From Thermoplasmata archaeon (lineage in GTDB: Archaea; Thermoplasmatota; Thermoplasmata; Thermoplasmatales; Thermoplasmataceae): DNA of 9,245 bases. Location of the stretch: contig JAKAUD010000099.1 in the NCBI GenBank assembly GCA_021827885.1, forward strand, positions 1-9,245, read 5' to 3'. A program made the position numbers and the translations under genes. Each line of letters starts with the position of its first letter. Position 1 is the first letter of the stretch. Shown in pieces: positions 5,543 to 9,245 of the stretch. The notes beneath the pieces are model-generated. The model searched no databases. It was given only the letters and a program-made list of their open reading frames with translations, and had not been told where the DNA came from.

Positions 5543-6970
5543 ATGATTCAAGAGGGTTTTATTGATGGAGCTAAGGATGACGATATCCTTTATAGATTAT
5601 TTGTCAGGAAGAAACATCTTTTGACTGACAAAGGCAGGGAAGGGTTCATGCACATCAGACTTGGAAGTTATAGCGGAAGAGCTTACCTCTTCAGAGAAAA
5701 TCAACCAGTTGATAGCTTTCCATTGAAATTCACAGTTTACTTCAGCTATCAGTTGGATACTAATCCAAACGATCCAAATGCTATTGGACTAGGGAGGAAG
5801 AATCCGAAAGTCTGGCGAGAATCGGTAATCACTCTACTTGCTGAAAGTGAAGATCAAAACTCTTTGCGGACACTCTGCTTTCTTGAATCTTCAAGTAGAT
5901 TGGCCCTAAGAATTGATGAAGTCGTAACAGGGCTAGACTTTAACGAAGATGAGAAAAAAGAATTCTCAGATGTAATGGATGAATACAAGAGAAAGATTGA
6001 AAAGACATCAACGCAAGCATCTGTCGACCTAGGAAAGAATTCCGAGGGCTCTACTACTGATTATGTCGCTTCAATTTATGCGGTGTTAACTGCAGTGGCA
6101 TGGGTCAAAATTGCAAAGAAGGTAAGAACCAGAATATGGAAATTTAGGCTAGGCAAGGGAAAAAGACGATTCTTAAATGGAAAGAATTTCGTTGTAAGGT
6201 TAATGGAACTTCAAAATTACCTGTCTTACAGCTGTAAGCTTATCAAAAGGGACTGCTTGTTTGGAGCTCCAACAGATGCTTACACGTTGCAGGCAGACAA
6301 GAAGAAAACAACCGAGAATATTGCAAAGGCACTTGAAGAAACAAGTGACATCCACTCGACAGAACAAAACCTTAGAAATATTGAATTTTTCAGAGCTAAC
6401 TATAGAGATAGTTGGGATGACGGAGATTTTATGTTCAAGAACAAGGCACTGGGCGTAACTTCAGCTCTTGACAAAGAATTTCTTAGTGGCAACACTTTCA
6501 CTACAGAAACCGGAAGCAGGTGGTATACTTCATGGTTAGTGTTACTTTCAGAAATGTTGGCCCTCACGTCTGAAATATTCATAATTTATAATAACGAGGT
6601 TGAAAAACATGCCTTCAAATCAATTAGCGTAGGGAAATTAAAAAAGATGACAGCTAGAGCTATTAGAGATTTCTCTACATTTCACAATATCGATGTTATC
6701 CAAAGTAAGTACTATACTAATTCTTATGAGGTAGCAAAAAAGGAATTTGGCATAGAGAGGTACCATGAGGTGCTCGACCAAAGGCTCCACCTTTTTAGCG
6801 ACTATGTTATAGGTCAAAGAGAGATTGTTCTGGAAACTGTCTTAATTATTCTTACGGTTTTACTTGTACTTATCTCCACCACAGTTTTGATTCCGCATTT
6901 CAATGGTTATCTAGTCTCGCACTTTCAAACTGTTTGGAAGGATCTTGGAAAATTCATTCACGGCATTTAG
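5543..6970 (+). CDS. Hypothetical protein with C-terminal membrane anchor
   Basis: Counted from the first in-frame ATG the product has 475 residues; the open frame upstream suggests up to 106 more. The N-terminal part (to about residue 130) is mixed strand and helix, followed by a charged helical region (131-160). A moderately hydrophobic stretch at 174-191 (Y-V-A-S-I-Y-A-V-L-T-A-V-A-W-V) precedes a very basic segment (K-K-V-R-T-R...K-G-K-R-R-F, 192-210). A mostly helical region follows to about 425, with hydrophobic W-L-V-L-L-S-E-M-L-A-L at 331-341. Residues about 429-450 form a clear membrane helix, leaving a short tail. The 'long helical domain, Q-R-E-I-V-L-E, then membrane helix' end loosely recalls RMD1/DUF155 proteins, but I would not assign that. 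Unknown function, probably membrane-bound with a cytoplasmic body. Confidence 0.7.
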   Translation: MIQEGFIDGAKDDDILYRLFVRKKHLLTDKGREGFMHIRLGSYSGRAYLFRENQPVDSFPLKFTVYFSYQLDTNPNDPNAIGLGRKNPKVWRESVITLLAESEDQNSLRTLCFLESSSRLALRIDEVVTGLDFNEDEKKEFSDVMDEYKRKIEKTSTQASVDLGKNSEGSTTDYVASIYAVLTAVAWVKIAKKVRTRIWKFRLGKGKRRFLNGKNFVVRLMELQNYLSYSCKLIKRDCLFGAPTDAYTLQADKKKTTENIAKALEETSDIHSTEQNLRNIEFFRANYRDSWDDGDFMFKNKALGVTSALDKEFLSGNTFTTETGSRWYTSWLVLLSEMLALTSEIFIIYNNEVEKHAFKSISVGKLKKMTARAIRDFSTFHNIDVIQSKYYTNSYEVAKKEFGIERYHEVLDQRLHLFSDYVIGQREIVLETVLIILTVLLVLISTTVLIPHFNGYLVSHFQTVWKDLGKFIHGI

Positions 6971-6994
6971 AAAATGAAAAACAATTAGGTAGGA

Positions 6995-7002
6995 TTTAAT
7001 AG
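6995..7002 (+). promoter_or_regulatory. TATA element of the HTa gene
   Basis: TTTAATAG begins 28 bases before the ATG at 7023, with a purine-rich AGGTAGGA just before it. There is no Shine-Dalgarno sequence between it and the ATG, so a leaderless transcript is expected. The gene therefore has its own promoter despite following the previous gene by only about 50 bases. Confidence 0.6.
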
Positions 7003-7022
7003 CAATAATCTATAGTTGCGTA

Positions 7023-7307
7023 ATGGTTGGGATATCAGATCTAGCCAGAAAGATCGCTGGTCCTAATGAGGGACCTGGGGGACGCGTATCAGTGAGGCAA
7101 GCAGAATCTATAATAAGAGGAACCTTCAAGGCTATTGTGACGAACATAAACAAGGGACAGAAGGTTAGAATTGCAGGATTCGGAATCTTCTCTAGGAAGC
7201 AAACAAAAGCAAGGAATGCAAAGAATCCCAGAACAAAGCAGATCATAAAGGTACCCTCCAAGAACAAAGTCCATTTCAGTGCATCTTCAAAGATAAAATA
7301 CAAGTAA
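7023..7307 (+). CDS. HU-family DNA-binding architectural protein (HTa type)
   Basis: A 94-residue basic protein of the HU/IHF family. It wraps or bends DNA as a dimer, and in Thermoplasma-like archaea it stands in for histones as the main chromatin protein. The helical N-terminal half (M-V-G-I-S-D-L-A...) carries a glycine-rich stretch G-P-N-E-G-P-G-G at residues 13-20, which looks like a small insertion. The HU signature is clear: A-G-F-G-I-F at 51-56, then R-N-A-K-N-P-R-T at 64-71, with the N68-P69 pair at the tip of the DNA-grasping arm, where proline intercalates. The end K-V-P-S-K-N-K-V-H-F-S-A-S-S-K-I-K-Y-K matches the tail I recall for Thermoplasma HTa. HU in this group is thought to be an old acquisition from bacteria. 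In accessory DNA this may be a second copy; that cannot be seen here. Confidence 0.9.
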   Translation: MVGISDLARKIAGPNEGPGGRVSVRQAESIIRGTFKAIVTNINKGQKVRIAGFGIFSRKQTKARNAKNPRTKQIIKVPSKNKVHFSASSKIKYK

Positions 7308-7361
7308 ATTCAAACTGTTGCACTGAAGATTAATATTCCTCCTACAACTCATCTAGTTATT

Positions 7362-7461
7362 GGAGAAGTAGTTCTCCTCCTTGGGTTGCAGAAAACTGTG
7401 ACGGCGAAACTCAAGAAGTTTACGATTTAAACTTTCGAGTACCGAAGTGAAGACACCTTCA
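7362..7461. other. Run of consecutive hairpins after the HTa gene
   Basis: Five small stems follow one another: 7362-7367/7372-7377 (6 bp, loop GTAG), 7380-7387/7408-7415 (8 bp, one G-T), 7416-7422/7428-7434 (7 bp, loop CGATT), 7433-7437/7443-7447 (5 bp) and 7448-7452/7457-7461 (5 bp, loop ACAC). The first may act as a terminator or 3'-end stabiliser for the HTa mRNA. The others suggest that a structured RNA begins here. No long T-run follows on the plus strand. Confidence 0.4.
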
Positions 7462-7670
7462 GGCAGTTATTGATAACAACAAAAACTGTCCCCAAGGAGG
7501 GACCTCGCTGAGAGGTCGTAGGGGGTATAAACCCCTGCAACAATCAGAGATCTCCTTCCCCCTAGCGTCTCTCCTAGGGAACCCCTCGGGAGACCAGGTA
7601 TGGGGGAAACGTTATCGCTACACTCAGGATGCTCCGTTCGGTCGGGAAGGGGAGGAAAAGACGCACGCAA
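7462..7670. ncRNA. Candidate structured non-coding RNA (strand uncertain)
   Basis: The region is clearly richer in G and C than its neighbours and folds extensively. Local hairpins: 7488-7492/7499-7503 (5 bp), 7501-7506/7512-7517 (6 bp) and 7520-7524/7532-7536 (5 bp). A nested domain is closed by 7551-7560/7644-7653 (10 bp, one G-T), then 7563-7567/7616-7620 (5 bp), 7568-7573/7588-7593 (6 bp) and 7576-7579/7583-7586 (4 bp). No protein gene here is convincing. I looked for the conserved cores of RNase P RNA, SRP RNA, 5S rRNA and tRNA and found none. Minus-strand reading: a TATA at 7694-7685 gives a start near 7667, and the hairpin followed by TTTTT (7485-7481) an end near 7480. Plus-strand reading: a weak TATA at 7425-7432 gives a start near 7452. 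Confidence 0.45.
7481..7503 (-). terminator. Hairpin plus T-run, minus strand
   Basis: Read on the minus strand, GTCCC-TCCTTG-GGGAC forms a 5-bp stem, followed after AG by TTTTT and then GTTGTT. T-runs end archaeal transcripts, so this would suit the 3' end of a leftward RNA made from about 7667. It is the best sign of strand for the candidate RNA, but a five-base T-run is modest evidence. Confidence 0.35.
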
Positions 7671-7682
7671 AGACGGAAAGGG

Positions 7683-7735
7683 TAATATATTTAGGTAGCG
7701 TGCTAGAGAAATCACCAATACTCGTTTATTAATAA
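7683..7735 (+). promoter_or_regulatory. Two TATA-like elements before the DUF4145-like gene
   Basis: TAATATATT (7683-7691) is preceded by the purine-rich GGAAAGGG, a good BRE, and would start a plus-strand transcript near 7710. TTATTAATAA (7726-7735), itself a palindrome, would start one near 7753, about 20 bases before the ATG at 7773. Which is used cannot be decided. The first, read in reverse, can also serve a leftward RNA. Confidence 0.4.
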
Positions 7736-7772
7736 CAATTACATTCTTGCCCAGTTACAAGAGTGAGATAAT

Positions 7773-8534
7773 ATGGTTAGCGAAGGACAACTTGCATGGT
7801 CGAAATTCCTCGATGACATAAAAGATGTTAAAGGATGGCCCTATCCAGAACCATTTCAACATGTAATGGAACTTTTTAGACAGGCTACACTGTGTTACGA
7901 CAATAATTCGTTTGACGCCTGTGTTGTGCTTGGTAGAGCAATAATTGATGGTGCAATATTTGACGCAATGATTAATCCGCCAATACCAGAAACAGGAAGC
8001 TACATCTGTGTTCATTGCGGAGGGACGGTTGAGGGAGGACTAAATGGCTTGCAAATACATGAATATATCAAACATACCACAACAAAGCAGTGGTGGGAGG
8101 AACGCGACAAGTTTCTAAACGAGACCCTTGGGAGAAAGCTAAAGGAGTTCAGCAAACACAAGGAGTATACTGATTATACTGATACTTGGGATGATTTTGA
8201 TAAAAAGAACGATAATAGGAAGAAAATAGGTCTTCTTAATCAAGCTACATTAAGTGGTCTATTGGAGTGCGATGAACTGGACGATATAAATGAGAACATA
8301 AGAAAGAAGACGGCAGTAAGATTACACAGAATCGCTATGTATGACGCTTACGCGAAGTGGCAAAGGGACAATGCTGAGAAGATGAGACTTCTCGCTGATA
8401 AGAAGATAGAAGTTGATCAAATAGAATGGTTCTCTTGGGGACAAGCCGACGGCCCCGAAGCTAAAAAGGTACTAGGCAAAACTGGAACTTACTTGACTCG
8501 AATAATTAAAAAATATGGAGGTATTTGGAAATGA
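7773..8534 (+). CDS. DUF4145-like hypothetical protein
   Basis: A 253-residue soluble protein. Residues about 32-66 form a helix pair with A-T-L-C-Y...S-F-D-A-C-V-V-L-G-R-A-I-I-D-G-A-I, the 'cell of small helices with R-A-x-x-E/D' pattern of DUF4145-type domains; a later helix (I-R-K-K-T-A-V-R-L-H, 176-185) fits the C-terminal half of that pattern. Inserted between them are C-V-H-C-G-G (79-84), a possible half zinc knuckle with histidines at 96 and 101, and a charged, aromatic loop (Y-T-D-Y-T-D-T-W-D-D, 132-141). DUF4145 domains are common beside or within restriction and other defence genes, where they are thought to mediate contacts rather than catalysis. The next ORF overlaps it by ATGA and a nuclease gene follows, so it may be part of such a cassette. 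The family call is tentative. Confidence 0.62.
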   Translation: MVSEGQLAWSKFLDDIKDVKGWPYPEPFQHVMELFRQATLCYDNNSFDACVVLGRAIIDGAIFDAMINPPIPETGSYICVHCGGTVEGGLNGLQIHEYIKHTTTKQWWEERDKFLNETLGRKLKEFSKHKEYTDYTDTWDDFDKKNDNRKKIGLLNQATLSGLLECDELDDINENIRKKTAVRLHRIAMYDAYAKWQRDNAEKMRLLADKKIEVDQIEWFSWGQADGPEAKKVLGKTGTYLTRIIKKYGGIWK

Positions 8535-8647
8535 AAATAGAGTCACTGGTAGCGTACTCTAAGATGGTACTAAACATTTATGCGATAAAGGCTGATGAAA
8601 ATACTACTTATATTGAAAATAGGGTAGGGGAAAAATATGAAGAATAG
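8531..8647 (+). CDS. Small 38-residue ORF coupled to the DUF4145-like gene
   Basis: The ATG (8531-8533) overlaps the TGA of the preceding gene (8532-8534) as ATGA, the hallmark of coupled translation, and GGA lies just upstream. The product begins M-K-I-E-S-L-V-A-Y-S-K and ends R-V-G-E-K-Y-E-E; its length and composition are compatible with a small soluble helical protein. No family recognised. The overlap is the main evidence, and the frame could still be chance. Confidence 0.45.
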   Translation: MKIESLVAYSKMVLNIYAIKADENTTYIENRVGEKYEE

Positions 8648-8675
8648 ACGAAAACAGACGATCCCCTCTCAAACT

Positions 8676-8689
8676 ATGGATTCGTCCAT
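8676..8689 (+). terminator. Hairpin with TTCG tetraloop between the small ORF and the nuclease gene
   Basis: ATGGA-TTCG-TCCAT forms a 5-bp stem closed by the very stable UUCG loop in RNA, 28 bases after the small ORF. It could protect or end the upstream mRNA. No T-run follows, so the terminator label is tentative. Confidence 0.3.
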
Positions 8690-8754
8690 CCACTGTGAGT
8701 TAAACACTACAAAACTTATTAGGTTATTGGAAATTGTCTCAAGTAGTGTCGTTT

Positions 8755-9245
8755 ATGGAGGAAAAGAATAATAATATTGAATTAGACTTGGTGCAGATAT
8801 TTAAAGATGTAATTGACTATTTATCGCCTCTACAAACACCCACAGAACAGGCGATATATAATTATCTTCTACGATGGTCTTACTATGAATCCGGTACGGA
8901 TACAATACAGATTGGGGATAGAACCCTTGCTAAAAGTATTGCTACTCCTTCCAGGAAGGATTCTAAGTCTGTGGGATTAGCTCCACAAGCTGTCGGAGAA
9001 AATATCAGAAGTTTGGTAAAAAAAGGTCATATAGAGATACTAGAGATTACTAACTTAGGTAAGAAATACAAAATTATACTGCCTGAAAAAATAGAAGCAT
9101 GTTTAAAACTAAAACAAGAAAAAAATAAACTCCCAAATGTTATAGAAGAGGATTACTTTACAAATCCTGAGAAGAGAAGATTAATCTTCGAAAGAGACAA
9201 TTATACCTGTGATTATTGCGGTGAAAAAGTAACGGAGGATACAGC
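8755..9245 (+). CDS. Winged-helix / HNH endonuclease, truncated by window edge
   Basis: The visible 163 codons begin M-E-E-K-N-N-N-I-E-L. Residues about 28-110 look like a winged helix: T-P-T-E-Q-A-I-Y-N-Y-L-L, then a helix with T-L-A-K-S-I-A, a longer helix Q-A-V-G-E-N-I-R-S-L-V-K-K-G-H, and a wing I-E-I-L-E-I...K-Y-K-I-I-L. After a lysine-rich linker comes the start of an HNH nuclease domain: R-R-L-I-F-E-R-D-N-Y-T-C-D-Y-C-G, with C152 and C155 the first half of the zinc site that stabilises HNH folds. The catalytic histidines lie beyond 9245. It would bind and cut DNA. Winged-helix/HNH proteins occur as stand-alone nucleases in mobile and defence regions. A TATA-like ACTTATTAG at 8714-8722 suggests its own promoter. 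Confidence 0.78.
   Translation, partial: MEEKNNNIELDLVQIFKDVIDYLSPLQTPTEQAIYNYLLRWSYYESGTDTIQIGDRTLAKSIATPSRKDSKSVGLAPQAVGENIRSLVKKGHIEILEITNLGKKYKIILPEKIEACLKLKQEKNKLPNVIEEDYFTNPEKRRLIFERDNYTCDYCGEKVTEDT

Noticed and set aside
7010..7303. Minus-strand frames opposite the HTa gene
   Set aside because: Antisense shadow; the plus-strand HU signature is unmistakable.
7362..7670. RNase P RNA, SRP RNA, 5S rRNA or tRNA in the structured region
   Set aside because: I could not find the GGAAAGUCC-type and ACAGAA-type cores of RNase P, the GGAAG/AGCAG core of SRP helix 8, or a tRNA T-loop on either strand.
7669..7681. AAAGACGGAAAGG, recalling the GACGGAAAG motif of 23S rRNA
   Set aside because: The match stops after nine bases and the flanking rRNA sequence is absent.
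7467..7718. Minus-strand 83-codon frame over the GC-rich block
   Set aside because: Proline/leucine/serine-rich with no fold pattern, as often seen when a structured RNA region happens to lack stops.
1..9245. CRISPR array, insertion-sequence ends or transposase
   Set aside because: No regularly spaced repeats of 20-40 bases and no transposase or integrase motifs in any frame I read.

Overview
The window reads as accessory DNA from an archaeon of the Thermoplasmatales or a close relative. Two things point there. First, 7023-7307 encodes an HU-family protein of the HTa type, ending in an F-x-A-S-S-K-I-K-Y tail that I recall from Thermoplasma HTa. Second, most genes have an A/T-rich TATA element 25-30 bases before the start codon, the spacing expected for leaderless archaeal transcripts. 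The placement rests on recognition, not a search.

Left part, minus strand (1-2629). Three groups read leftward. At the left edge is the N-terminus of a P-loop ATPase (1-273), cut by the window. Next is a small SRPBCC-like protein (492-866) with a GTG start. Then comes an operon of tightly packed genes: 1996-2544 (unknown), 1721-1993 (small helical) and 1197-1718 (coiled coil plus winged helix). It is followed by 891-1190, a reading frame open except for one amber codon. The tail of the 1721-1993 gene, with its stop and the next ATG, is present twice: once in place and once as a remnant just before 1996-2544. The downstream genes differ, so the operon looks assembled by duplication and exchange at this junction. 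A 21-base inverted repeat (1024-1044) and an 18-base perfect palindrome (2666-2683) look like operators.

Middle, plus strand (3091-6970). A secreted 690-residue protein joins a seven-repeat beta-propeller to a C-terminal domain with the hallmarks of glycoside hydrolase family 12 (endo-beta-glucanase), including two plausible catalytic glutamates. Next is a protein of unknown function with a C-terminal membrane helix (5543-6970). Its frame stays open for another 106 codons upstream with no usual start codon, beginning just where a TATA element predicts transcription to start.

Right part, plus strand (7023-9245). The HTa gene is followed by about 465 bases without a convincing protein gene. 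This stretch is GC-richer than its neighbours and full of nested and consecutive hairpins, and is the best candidate here for an undescribed structured RNA. After it come a DUF4145-like protein (7773-8534), a 38-codon ORF overlapping it by ATGA, and a winged-helix/HNH nuclease cut by the right edge. That cassette, with the P-loop ATPase at the other end, gives the window a defence-island or mobile flavour, but no complete known defence system can be named.
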